Notes: generated from the sequence alone by a model not told the origin. DNA of 6,797 nt from DASULK01 sp036381835 (GCA_036381835.1 DASVCA010000145.1:1-6797); one strand, 5' to 3'. Shown: positions 1 through 5,453, counted from the stretch's first letter. Translations and numbers: made by a program.

Positions 1-463
1 CGACGTACCCCGCCTCGGTCAGGGCCGTGGCGTCGGCGATCGCGAAGGGGACGTTGAGCATCCGAGCCAGGGTCTGGGCCAGGTGCGTCTTGCCGCACCC
101 CGTGGGACCGATCAGCAGGATGTTGGACTTGGCGATCTCCACGCTGTCGTGGCCGGATCCGCCGGTCTCGGCCTGGATGCGCTTGTAGTGGTTGTAGACC
201 GCGACGGACAAGGCCTTCTTGGCCTGTTCCTGACCGACCACGTACGAGTCGAGAAAGGCCCGAATCTCCATCGGCTTGGGAAGCTCTTCCCACTTCACCT
301 CGCCGGACTCGGCCAGCTCCTCCTCGATGATCTCATTACAGAGATCGATACATTCATCGCAAATGTAGACACCGGGGCCAGCGATGAGCTTCTTGACCTG
401 CTTCTGCGATTTGCCGCAGAAGGAGCACTTGAGTAGGTCGCCACCGTCACCGATCCGTGCCAC
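1..463 (-). CDS. clpX: ATP-dependent Clp protease ATP-binding subunit ClpX (N-terminal part; gene runs off the left edge)
   Basis: ClpX is a hexameric AAA+ unfoldase that recognises tagged or damaged proteins, unfolds them with ATP and threads them into ClpP. The first 154 residues are visible. They contain the N-terminal C4 zinc-binding domain (C13, C16, C35, C38 in CSFC and CDEC) that binds substrates and adaptors. The start of the AAA+ domain follows, with YVVGQ near residues 74-78 and a Walker A motif GPTGCGKT at 119-126. Walker B, sensor motifs, pore loops and the ClpP-docking loop lie outside the window; ClpX proteins are usually about 420-430 aa. The start is GTG at 463, chosen because MARIGDGGDLLKCSFCGKS is the typical actinobacterial ClpX N-terminus and because AGGGAG (471-476) sits 7 nt upstream. 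It lies downstream of clpP2 on the same strand across a 207-nt gap with its own leader, so it may have its own promoter. Confidence 0.97.
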   Translation of the reverse strand, partial: MARIGDGGDLLKCSFCGKSQKQVKKLIAGPGVYICDECIDLCNEIIEEELAESGEVKWEELPKPMEIRAFLDSYVVGQEQAKKALSVAVYNHYKRIQAETGGSGHDSVEIAKSNILLIGPTGCGKTHLAQTLARMLNVPFAIADATALTEAGYV

Positions 464-529
464 CTACGTTCTCCCTGCCTCATCGGCCGCCGGAGTCGGC
501 CCTTGTCTCGCGGACGGACTGTCTTTCAT
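464..529 (-). CDS. Possible 21-codon leader ORF directly abutting clpX
   Basis: An ATG at 529 opens a 21-codon frame (MKDSPSARQG...) that ends in TAG at 466-464. The next base is the GTG start of clpX, in the same frame. The bases before the ATG (GGTGATC, touching the ATG) match the 16S anti-Shine-Dalgarno complement, but the GGAGG core is incomplete. The clpX ribosome-binding site lies inside the last codons. If translated, it would couple translation to clpX or act as a leader peptide. There is no evidence of expression or conservation; a chance ORF in the leader is possible. Confidence 0.3.
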   Translation of the reverse strand: MKDSPSARQGPTPAADEAGRT

Positions 530-621
530 GATCACCCGTCGGACGTCATGGAGCCCGACCGGGTGAGGCAGGTTCGACGTTACCTGCTATCGCCGCCTAA
601 TCCGACCCCGACATCCGGTGT
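464..621 (-). promoter_or_regulatory. clpX leader and presumed promoter region
   Basis: These 158 nt between the clpP2 downstream hairpin and the clpX start hold no other convincing gene. I could not pick a clear -35/-10 pair. A perfect dyad GCAGGT-N8-ACCTGC (568-573 and 582-587) is present and could be an operator or a transcript hairpin. There is no ClgR-type GTTCGC-N5-GCG box here, unlike the region upstream of clpP1. That clpX has its own promoter is inferred only from the gap length and the hairpin behind clpP2. Confidence 0.35.
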
Positions 622-663
622 GTCCGCGGTCGAGCCGGCTTTCCGGTCAGATCGACCGCGGAC
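622..663 (-). terminator. Hairpin directly after clpP2 (terminator or attenuator)
   Basis: GTCCGCGGTCGA (622-633) and TCGACCGCGGAC (652-663) form a perfect 12-bp stem 7 nt beyond the clpP2 stop codon. The 18-nt loop can fold a second small stem, CCGG-AAAG-CCGG. No U-tract follows on the minus strand. This suits an actinobacterial U-less terminator, or a stabilising/processing hairpin allowing partial read-through to clpX. Confidence 0.6.
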
Positions 664-670
664 GGACGGT

Positions 671-1333
671 TCAGCTCGACGTCTTCGCTGCCAGCAGTCC
701 CTTCTTCCGGCTGGTGAGGATCGTGTCGACCAGGCCGTACTCCCGTGCCTCCTCGGCCGTCATGATTTTGTCCCGGTCAATGTCCTTCCGAACCTTTTCG
801 ACCGATTGGCCCGAGTGGCGAGCGATGATCTCCTCCAGCTGCGTACGCATCCTCAGGATCTCGCGCGCCTGGATCTCGATGTCCGAACCCTGACCGTAGC
901 CACCCTCGGTCGCGGGCTGATGGATGATGATCCGCGAGTTGGGCAACGCCATCCGCTTTCCCGGAGTGCCCGCGCCGAGCAGCACCGCCGCCGCGCTCGC
1001 GGCCTGCCCGAGGCAGACCGTCTGGATGTCCGGGCGGACGTACTGCATGGTGTCGTAGATCGCGGTCATGGCGGTGAACGAACCGCCCGGCGAGTTGATG
1101 TACATGATGATGTCGCGGTCCGGGTCGGTGCCCTCGAGCGTCAGCAGCTGAGCCATCACGTCGTTGGCCGACGCGTCATCGATCTGCACGCCGAGGAAGA
1201 TGATCCGGTCCTCGAACAGCTTGTTGTACGGGTTCGACTCCTTGATCCCGTACGACGTGCGTTCGATGAAGGAGGGCAGGACATAGCGGTTGTGCACCGC
1301 TGCGAACCGTGGTGGCAGGGTCAAGTCTGTCAT
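671..1333 (-). CDS. clpP2: ATP-dependent Clp protease proteolytic subunit ClpP2
   Basis: Serine peptidase subunit (family S14) that in actinobacteria forms one heptameric ring of the mixed ClpP1-ClpP2 barrel in the cytoplasm. It is 220 aa, close to the family's usual length. The catalytic triad is readable: S113 in GQAASAAA, H138 in IIIHQP and D188 in DIDRDK. The N-terminal stretch RYVLPSFIERTSYGIKESNPYNKLFEDRIIFLG closely resembles mycobacterial ClpP2 and separates it from the neighbouring ClpP1. The start is ATG at 1333, with a strong ribosome-binding site GAGGAAGG (1339-1346) that overlaps the clpP1 TGA stop (1345-1347). The gap to clpP1 is only 11 nt, so the two subunits are co-transcribed and probably translationally coupled. 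A perfect hairpin follows the stop. I call it ClpP2 by resemblance; some genomes number the two copies differently. Confidence 0.97.
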   Translation of the reverse strand: MTDLTLPPRFAAVHNRYVLPSFIERTSYGIKESNPYNKLFEDRIIFLGVQIDDASANDVMAQLLTLEGTDPDRDIIMYINSPGGSFTAMTAIYDTMQYVRPDIQTVCLGQAASAAAVLLGAGTPGKRMALPNSRIIIHQPATEGGYGQGSDIEIQAREILRMRTQLEEIIARHSGQSVEKVRKDIDRDKIMTAEEAREYGLVDTILTSRKKGLLAAKTSS

Positions 1334-1344
1334 CGTCGCCTTCC

Positions 1345-1989
1345 TCAGCTACGGGTGCCCGCGCCGGTGGGTACCTGTGCCGCTCCGGTGATCACGTGGT
1401 CGATGAAGCCGTAGTCCTTGGCCTCAGCCGCGGTGAACCAACGGTCGCGGTCGGAGTCGAGTTCGATCTGCTCCGGAGTCTGGCCGGTGTGGAACGCCAC
1501 CCGTTCCTGGAACATCCGCTTCGTGTAGAGCATCTGCTCGGCCTGGATGGCGATGTCGGCGGCGGTACCGCCCACCCCGCCGGAGGGTTGGTGCATCATG
1601 ATTCGCGCGTGCGGCAGCGCGTAACGCTTGCCTTTGGTGCCGGCGCACAGGAGCAGCTGACCCATCGACGCCGCCATACCCATCGCGATCGTCGCCACGT
1701 CGTTCGTGACGAACTGCATGGTGTCGTAGATGGCCATACCCGCCGAGACGGAACCGCCCGGCGAGTTGATGTAGAGGTTGATATCCCGCTCGGGGTCCTC
1801 CGCCGCGAGCAGCAGAAGCTGGGCGCAGATGCGGTTTGCGACCTGGTCGGTGACCTCACTGCCCAGGAAGATGATCCGTTCCTTGAGCAGTCGGTTGTAG
1901 ACCATGTCGTCGAGGCTGCCACTGAACGCGCCCTCCCCGCGGGCCTCGATCGCCCGCAGCGGCATCGCTGGGATGTGCAAGTCGGTCAT
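1345..1989 (-). CDS. clpP1: ATP-dependent Clp protease proteolytic subunit ClpP1
   Basis: Partner S14 serine peptidase of ClpP2; the two homo-heptamer rings assemble into the active actinobacterial barrel, which degrades substrates delivered by ClpX or ClpC. It is 214 aa. The triad is S108 (GMAASMG), H133 (IMMHQP) and D182 (SDRDRWF). YINSPGGSVSAGMAIYDTMQ matches the conserved ClpP core. About 25 residues precede the conserved DMVYNRLLKERIIFLG segment, which probably includes a propeptide removed on maturation, as known for ClpP1 elsewhere. The start is ATG at 1989, with GGAGG (1995-1999) 5 nt upstream. It is first gene of the clpP1-clpP2 unit, separated from tig by 245 nt that carry a tig terminator and an exact ClgR operator, so it is probably induced by ClgR under proteotoxic stress. 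Confidence 0.97.
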   Translation of the reverse strand: MTDLHIPAMPLRAIEARGEGAFSGSLDDMVYNRLLKERIIFLGSEVTDQVANRICAQLLLLAAEDPERDINLYINSPGGSVSAGMAIYDTMQFVTNDVATIAMGMAASMGQLLLCAGTKGKRYALPHARIMMHQPSGGVGGTAADIAIQAEQMLYTKRMFQERVAFHTGQTPEQIELDSDRDRWFTAAEAKDYGFIDHVITGAAQVPTGAGTRS

Positions 1990-2008
1990 GGCATCCTCCG
2001 CGCTTGGG

Positions 2009-2035
2009 CTATGCCGGCACGTGCGTGTCCGGCAT
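2009..2035 (-). other. 8-codon leader ORF coinciding with a 5' UTR hairpin of clpP1
   Basis: In the presumed clpP1 leader, ATGCCGG and CCGGCAT (2029-2035 and 2011-2017) form a perfect 7-bp stem around an 11-nt loop that can itself pair CACG with CGTG. The same bases read as a tiny ORF, MPDTHVPA, whose ATG opens the 5' arm and whose TAG lies at 2011-2009 across the end of the 3' arm. It ends 19 nt before the clpP1 start. No convincing Shine-Dalgarno precedes it. Role unknown; the hairpin is directly visible, but translation is not supported. Confidence 0.35.
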
Positions 2036-2087
2036 GGCTACAAAATCCGGCCGGGTCGGCACCCATCGCCGGTTCGGACCTTCGACT

Positions 2088-2123
2088 ACACCTGACACTA
2101 GTCCCTGACGGTGCCCACAGCCG
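2088..2123 (-). promoter_or_regulatory. Tentative clpP1 promoter
   Basis: TAGTGT at 2100-2095 is a plausible -10 hexamer for clpP1, giving transcription from about 2088 and a leader of about 100 nt. The hexamer 17 nt upstream (CGGCTG, 2123-2118) is a poor -35, as expected for an activator-dependent promoter. The ClgR box is centred about 57 nt upstream of the proposed start site, a reasonable activator position. Other -10 choices nearby (for example TAGTCG) cannot be excluded. Confidence 0.4.
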
Positions 2124-2138
2124 CCCACTCGCGCCAGT

Positions 2139-2152
2139 GTTCGCTGTGAGCG
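2139..2152. promoter_or_regulatory. ClgR operator upstream of clpP1-clpP2
   Basis: GTTCGCTGTGAGCG is an exact match to the ClgR binding motif described in Streptomyces (GTTCGC-N5-GCG). ClgR is an actinobacterial activator of clp and lon genes under protein-folding stress. The box contains a small dyad CGCT-N3-AGCG. It lies 150 nt upstream of the clpP1 start, in the non-coding gap between tig and clpP1, where ClgR boxes are known in relatives. That it is functional here is inferred from sequence and position. Confidence 0.78.
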
Positions 2153-2195
2153 CAGCAGGCCCCAGGAGTGCCCCGGGCGCCATCGGCCGACACCG

Positions 2196-2232
2196 ACTTG
2201 CGGCACCGCCCTTCCGGGGCGGTGCCGCAAGT
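2196..2232 (-). terminator. Terminator hairpin of tig
   Basis: ACTTGCGGCACCGCCC (2196-2211) and GGGCGGTGCCGCAAGT (2217-2232) make a perfect 16-bp stem with a 5-nt loop, starting 2 nt after the tig stop codon. No U-tract follows. It should end tig transcription and isolate the ClgR-controlled clpP1 promoter downstream. Confidence 0.82.
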
Positions 2233-2234
2233 TC

Positions 2235-3575
2235 TCACCAGTGGTGGTGTTCGCCGACCGCCGCCCGCAGTTCCTCGACGTTCAACTCGTTGCCAGCCGA
2301 GTCCTTGACCTTGATCCGCTCCAGTACGGTCGACACCGCCTTGCCCCGACGGACATTGGCGAACAAGGCGCCGGCCATGCCGGCTCGGACGAGCTGGTCG
2401 TAGTACTGCTGCGGTGGCAGCCCGGCGTGCCCCGCCTGGTGCACCACCTCTCGGCCGAACTCGTCGTCGGAGACCTCGAGTTGCTCGGCGTCCGCGAACG
2501 CGTCCAGCAGGAGCTGGGTACGGATGGCGGTGGTGGCGGCCTCGGTCAACTCGGCGTCCAGCTCCTCCTCGGTCTTCCCCTCACTGGCGAGGTACTCCTC
2601 CAGAGAGGCGCCGATGCGCTGCAGCTGATCCACCATGTTCTGCTTGCGCTGCTCGACCTCGTCACGCACCACGCCCTCCGGGGTGGGCACATCCGTGGCG
2701 GCGAGCAACTGCTCCACGGCCTTGTCCCGAACCGCGTAGTACTGCTCACGCTTCTTCGCCTCGGTAAGCCGCTGACGCGTGTCGGCTCGCAGCTCGTCGA
2801 GTGTGTCGAACTCGCTGGCCAGCTGAGCGAACTCGTCGTTGCGCTCCGGCAGCTCCTTCTCCTTGACCGTGCGGACGGTCACCGTGACATCGGCGTCCCG
2901 ACCGGCGAAGTCGCCGCCGACCAGTTGGGTGACGAACGACTTGGACTCCTCGACCGCCATGCCGACCAGCACGTCGTCGAGGCCGGGCAGAAGCTGCTTG
3001 CTGCCCACCTCGTGGGAGATGTTGGTCGCGGAGCCACCCGGTACATCCTCACCGTCGACCTTGGCGTGCAGGTCGATCTGCACGTAGTCGCCCTCCCGGA
3101 CGGGGCGCTCGACCGACTTGAGCGTGGCGAATCGGTCCCGCAGCCGGTCGATCTGCTCATCGACCTCGCCGTCGGCGACCTGAAGCTCGTCGACGGTCAC
3201 CTCGATGGTCGACAGATCCGGAAGCGTGATCTCCGGGCGCACGTCGATCTCGGCGGTGAACTTCAGCGATTCGCCGTCCGCGAACTCGGTGATCTCGACC
3301 TCTGGGCGGCCGAGGCTCTTCACCTCGTGCTCGCGCACCGCGGCGAGAAGGTTCTGCGGAATGGCCTCCTGCACCGCCTCGTTGAGCACGGTGCCTCGCC
3401 CGATCCGCTGATCGATCACGATGGGCGGGACCTTGCCCCGGCGGAAGCCGGGCACGTTGATCTGTCGGGCGATCTCCTGGTACGCCTTCTTGACGCTCGG
3501 CTCGAGCTCCACGAACGGCACCTCGATGGCGAGCCGCACGCGTGTCGGGCTCAAAGTCTCGATGGTGCTCTTCAC
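2235..3575 (-). CDS. tig: Trigger factor (ribosome-associated chaperone and peptidyl-prolyl isomerase)
   Basis: Trigger factor docks beside the ribosomal exit tunnel and shields nascent chains; its FKBP-type domain catalyses prolyl cis-trans isomerisation. The protein is 446 aa, normal for the family. The N-terminal ribosome-binding domain (about 1-115) carries the signature GFRRGKVP at 43-50. The FKBP-like domain spans about 155-240 (REGDYVQIDLHAKVDGE ... LLPGLDDVLVGM). The helical C-terminal chaperone domain follows and ends in a His-rich tail (EHHHW). The frame stays open to 3662, but the start is set at GTG 3575: it gives the standard VKSTIETLSPTRV N-terminus and has AAGGAG (3583-3588) 7 nt upstream. 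It is encoded upstream of clpP1, the usual actinobacterial order, but a strong hairpin after its stop suggests it is mostly a separate transcript. Confidence 0.97.
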   Translation of the reverse strand: MKSTIETLSPTRVRLAIEVPFVELEPSVKKAYQEIARQINVPGFRRGKVPPIVIDQRIGRGTVLNEAVQEAIPQNLLAAVREHEVKSLGRPEVEITEFADGESLKFTAEIDVRPEITLPDLSTIEVTVDELQVADGEVDEQIDRLRDRFATLKSVERPVREGDYVQIDLHAKVDGEDVPGGSATNISHEVGSKQLLPGLDDVLVGMAVEESKSFVTQLVGGDFAGRDADVTVTVRTVKEKELPERNDEFAQLASEFDTLDELRADTRQRLTEAKKREQYYAVRDKAVEQLLAATDVPTPEGVVRDEVEQRKQNMVDQLQRIGASLEEYLASEGKTEEELDAELTEAATTAIRTQLLLDAFADAEQLEVSDDEFGREVVHQAGHAGLPPQQYYDQLVRAGMAGALFANVRRGKAVSTVLERIKVKDSAGNELNVEELRAAVGEHHHW

Positions 3576-3618
3576 AGGCGTACTCCTTGCACAGATACGG
3601 TCTTGATGGGCGAGATGC

Positions 3619-3655
3619 GTACCCGAGTCTAGGTGAGCCGGGTGCCGGATAGCAC
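3619..3655 (-). promoter_or_regulatory. Tentative tig promoter
   Basis: TAGACT (3631-3626) fits an actinobacterial -10 hexamer and would start tig transcription near 3619, with a leader of roughly 44 nt. The position 17-18 nt upstream (GTGCTAT, 3655-3649) is a weak -35 and coincides exactly with the loop of the tRNA-Pro downstream hairpin. The same TAGACT hexamer occurs just upstream of tRNA-Pro. Confidence 0.4.
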
Positions 3656-3670
3656 CCGGCACCCGGCTCA
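3634..3670 (-). terminator. Terminator hairpin downstream of tRNA-Pro
   Basis: TGAGCCGGGTGCCGG (3634-3648) and CCGGCACCCGGCTCA (3656-3670) form a perfect 15-bp stem with a 7-nt loop, 28 nt beyond the tRNA-Pro 3' end. There is no U-tract on the minus strand. It would terminate the tRNA transcript upstream of tig and overlaps the proposed tig promoter. Confidence 0.72.
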
Positions 3671-3698
3671 GTGCCGCAGTCCAAGCTGCGGCCGGCAG

Positions 3699-3772
3699 TC
3701 GGGGTGGCGGGATTTGAACCCACGGCCCCTCGCTCCCAAAGCGAGTGCGCTACCAAGCTGCGCCACACCCCG
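3699..3772 (-). tRNA. tRNA-Pro (anticodon TGG)
   Basis: A full 74-nt cloverleaf can be folded on the minus strand. The acceptor stem is CGGGGTG with CACCCCG and discriminator A. The D-arm is GCGC/GCGC. The anticodon stem CTCGC/GCGAG holds the 7-nt loop TTTGGGA with anticodon TGG, which reads CCA proline codons. The T-arm is GTGGG-TTCAAAT-CCCGC. The 3' CCA is not encoded (CTG follows). It is divergent from tRNA-Gly; a 15-bp hairpin lies downstream. Confidence 0.96.
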
Positions 3773-3783
3773 TGGCGACGAGA

Positions 3784-3789
3784 AGTCTA
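3784..3789 (-). promoter_or_regulatory. Candidate -10 element of tRNA-Pro
   Basis: TAGACT on the minus strand ends 12 nt before the tRNA-Pro 5' end, which would give a leader of about 5 nt. No good -35 was found at the expected distance, so this rests on one hexamer and its position. Confidence 0.35.
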
Positions 3790-3896
3790 TGCGCTTGCAC
3801 CGCAGTGCGCGCGGGCGGTGCCCGCTCGTCTGCCCCATCCGCGTACCCGTGGCGCGATTTCGACGGGGGCGCCCCCTACGCACTCCGGCTCGGGCT

Positions 3897-3905
3897 TAGT
3901 ACTCT
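3897..3905 (+). promoter_or_regulatory. Candidate -10 element of tRNA-Gly
   Basis: TAGTACTCT is the only AT-rich patch upstream of tRNA-Gly. It offers TAGTAC or TACTCT as a -10 about 30 nt before the tRNA. The -35 is unclear (TACGCA at 3877-3882 for the second choice). The rest of the gap between the two tRNAs (3773-3933) holds GC-rich inverted repeats but no convincing gene. Confidence 0.35.
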
Positions 3906-3933
3906 AGAGGGCGCACGCGCAAGGCGCGGGCAC

Positions 3934-4004
3934 GCGGGCGTAGCTCAATGGCAGAGCTTCAGTCTTCCAAACTGACGGTGCCGGTTCGATTCCGGTCGCC
4001 CGCT
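3934..4004 (+). tRNA. tRNA-Gly (anticodon TCC)
   Basis: A complete 71-nt cloverleaf is visible. The acceptor stem GCGGGCG pairs with CGCCCGC and the discriminator is T. The D-arm is GCTC/GAGC. The anticodon stem TCAGT/ACTGA encloses CTTCCAA with anticodon TCC, which reads GGA (and GGG by wobble) glycine codons. The T-arm is GCCGG-TTCGATT-CCGGT, its first pair being G-T. CCA is not encoded. A perfect hairpin follows 5 nt downstream. Confidence 0.96.
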
Positions 4005-4009
4005 CGGCT

Positions 4010-4043
4010 GCGGCCCCGGATCGGTGTCCCGATCCGGGGCCGC
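4010..4043 (+). terminator. Terminator downstream of tRNA-Gly
   Basis: GCGGCCCCGGATCGG (4010-4024) and CCGATCCGGGGCCGC (4029-4043) form a perfect 15-bp stem with a TGTC loop, followed by the T-rich stretch TTCACTTCTC. This is the most classical intrinsic terminator of the window. The SDR gene converges on it from the other side (stop at 4097), so it may also limit that transcript. Confidence 0.85.
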
Positions 4044-4096
4044 TTCACTTCTCGCGTCACGGTCCGCCCGCATCCGCCGAACGCGCGCCGAGCGGT

Positions 4097-5152
4097 TCAG
4101 GAACGCGATGCGACGCCGGTCAACAGGTCGTGTGACCGGCCGGCCGACAGCGGTGGGGTGGTCATTCCCGCACCCTCCCGAAGCCCGCGCAGCAGTTCCT
4201 CGAGAGTCTCCCGAGAGGTGCGCCGCGGCGCCCAGCCCAAGACGGACCGGGCACGGAAGGTGTCCATCAGCGGAAGCCGGAGCACGGCATCGAACAGATA
4301 CGGTGAAGCCGGAACCAGCCGTAGCAGCCAGGCGACCGCCAGCGCCGACCGGATCGGTGCGGCGGGCAGCCGTACCGTACGGGTGCCCAGGACGTCGGCG
4401 AACAGTCGGGCGTCCACGACCGGATCGGCGGCGATGTTGAACGGGCCGCGCACATCGCGCAGCACCGCCAGCCGGTAGGCCTCGGCGACGTCCGCGTTGT
4501 GCACCACCTGGAAGCGGAGTCCGGGCAGATCCGGGAAGAAGGGCAGCACGCCTGGGCGCACGAGACGGTTCGGCAGGAGCGGCCCGGCGAACAGCCGACG
4601 CTGCTGGCTGGCGGACTCCCGTTTGAAGATGAAGCCGGGGCGCAGGCGGACCACGCGTGTTCGGGGATGTCGCTGCTCGAAGGCGTCGAGCACGCGCTCC
4701 AGGTACGCCTTCTCCCGGGTGTAGCCGGCGGTCGGCCATCCGTCGGTCGGCCAGTCCTCGTCGACCGTCCGATCCTTGGGGCCGGGCGAGTAGGCACCGA
4801 CGGAGGAGGCGTAGACCAGTGCGGGCACGCCGGCTCGGGCGACCGCGTCGAAGACTCGGGTGCCGCCGACGACATTGACGCGCCAGGTGGTCAACGGCCG
4901 GTGCGTGGGCTGGAAGGCCCAGGCCAGATGGATGACCGCATCGGCTCCACGGAACAGCTCGACCAGATCGGAGTCGACGATGTCCGCGCGGACCCAACGG
5001 GTCTTCGGCGCGCTCCAGTCGGGTCGTCGGCGGGCCACGCCGACGATGGCCGCCACCTCGGGGTCATCGGCAAGTGCCGTGATGACGCCGGTTCCCACAT
5101 TGCCGGTGGCACCGACCACGACAACCTTGGCTCCTGCACTCGAATCGCCCAC
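4097..5152 (-). CDS. Extended SDR: NAD(P)-dependent epimerase/dehydratase family protein
   Basis: A Rossmann-fold oxidoreductase or epimerase-like enzyme of 351 aa, within the size range of extended SDRs. The N-terminal dinucleotide-binding motif is GATGNVG (14-20). Further SDR marks are D57 in RADIVD, the HLAW segment (75-78), N93 before GGTRVFDA, S116-S117 in VYASSVGAYSPG, and the catalytic pair Y144-x3-K148 (YTREK). The C-terminal half, with VVHNADVAEAYRLAV and FNIAADP, is typical of sugar-epimerase-like members. After the second beta strand the sequence is VARRRPD, with arginines and no acidic residue, which hints at NADP preference (inference). The substrate cannot be named; no pathway gene is adjacent. 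The start is GTG 5152, with GGAGG (5163-5167) 10 nt upstream. It lies 88 nt downstream of the small Rho-N-like gene on the same strand and could share its transcript. No signal peptide or clear membrane segment. Confidence 0.9.
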   Translation of the reverse strand: MGDSSAGAKVVVVGATGNVGTGVITALADDPEVAAIVGVARRRPDWSAPKTRWVRADIVDSDLVELFRGADAVIHLAWAFQPTHRPLTTWRVNVVGGTRVFDAVARAGVPALVYASSVGAYSPGPKDRTVDEDWPTDGWPTAGYTREKAYLERVLDAFEQRHPRTRVVRLRPGFIFKRESASQQRRLFAGPLLPNRLVRPGVLPFFPDLPGLRFQVVHNADVAEAYRLAVLRDVRGPFNIAADPVVDARLFADVLGTRTVRLPAAPIRSALAVAWLLRLVPASPYLFDAVLRLPLMDTFRARSVLGWAPRRTSRETLEELLRGLREGAGMTTPPLSAGRSHDLLTGVASRS

Positions 5153-5240
5153 CGTGGGGCCACCTCCACCCGCCTGTCGCCCGCCTGTAGATCGTCCGGT
5201 GACCGCCGGCCGACTCGGCTCTGGTCGCCTGGATGTTCTT

Positions 5241-5453
5241 TCAGTCCTTCGGTTCGCCGCCGGCCGATGCTGGAGCGCTCCGCCGATGACCGCCTTGACC
5301 CGCCTTCGCCGACCCTCGTACGCCCCCGTTGGCGGTGATCGCGTCGATCATCTGCTGCTTGTTCATGAACTCGATGCCCTCGATGCCGGACTTCTTCGCG
5401 AGCTTCGCGACCTCGCCGGTCTTCATCTGCTTGAGGTCCTCCGGTCTTTTCAT
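5241..5453 (-). CDS. Small Rho-N-domain-like protein (70 aa)
   Basis: The first 42 or so residues (LKQMKTGEVAKLAKKSGIEG followed by IEFMNKQQMIDAI) have the pattern of the Rho transcription terminator N-terminal domain, a small helical SAP-like fold. The tail (about 43-70) is Gly/Ala/Ser-rich, with a basic patch HRRS and an acidic end. There is no ATPase or RNA-binding OB domain, so this is a stand-alone Rho-N module; its role is unknown, and nucleic-acid binding is only an inference. The frame extends further upstream, but ATG 5453 is chosen because AGGGGG (5459-5464) lies 5 nt before it and the similarity begins here. A sigma-B-like promoter ends 34 nt upstream of the start. The SDR gene follows on the same strand after 88 nt with no strong hairpin between, so the two may be co-transcribed. 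Confidence 0.8.
   Translation of the reverse strand: MKRPEDLKQMKTGEVAKLAKKSGIEGIEFMNKQQMIDAITANGGVRGSAKAGQGGHRRSAPASAGGEPKD

Noticed and set aside
2253..2266. GTTCGC-N5-GCC near the tig 3' end as a second ClgR box
   Set aside because: It lacks the GCG half and lies inside the tig coding region.
503..2403. Long plus-strand frames opposite clpP2 and clpP1 (503-1414 and 1309-2403)
   Set aside because: They are antisense shadows of clpP2 and clpP1, cross intergenic regions and hairpins, and show no family resemblance.
3619..3624. GGGTAC in the tig leader as a sigma-B type -10
   Set aside because: No GNNT element lies 14-16 nt upstream on the minus strand.
2241..3632. A 463-codon open frame on plus opposite tig
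   Set aside because: It mirrors the tig coding frame in GC-rich DNA; composition is Leu/Val/Asp/Arg-rich with no recognisable domain, while tig on the other strand is unambiguous.
3576..3662. N-terminal extension of trigger factor up to the ATG at 3662
   Set aside because: The extension is not trigger-factor-like, would start within the tRNA-Pro terminator hairpin, and the GTG at 3575 has an ideal AAGGAG.
3797..3825. Overlapping GC-rich inverted repeats between the two tRNA genes (GCACCGC/GCGGTGC and GCGGGC/GCCCGC)
   Set aside because: Short, mutually exclusive stems of 6-7 bp are expected in such GC-rich DNA and have no clear position relative to a gene end.
3945..4997. A 350-codon minus-strand frame overlapping the SDR gene
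   Set aside because: Arg/Pro/Ala-rich out-of-frame translation; it runs through the tRNA-Gly gene and its terminator, and the SDR frame carries all conserved motifs.
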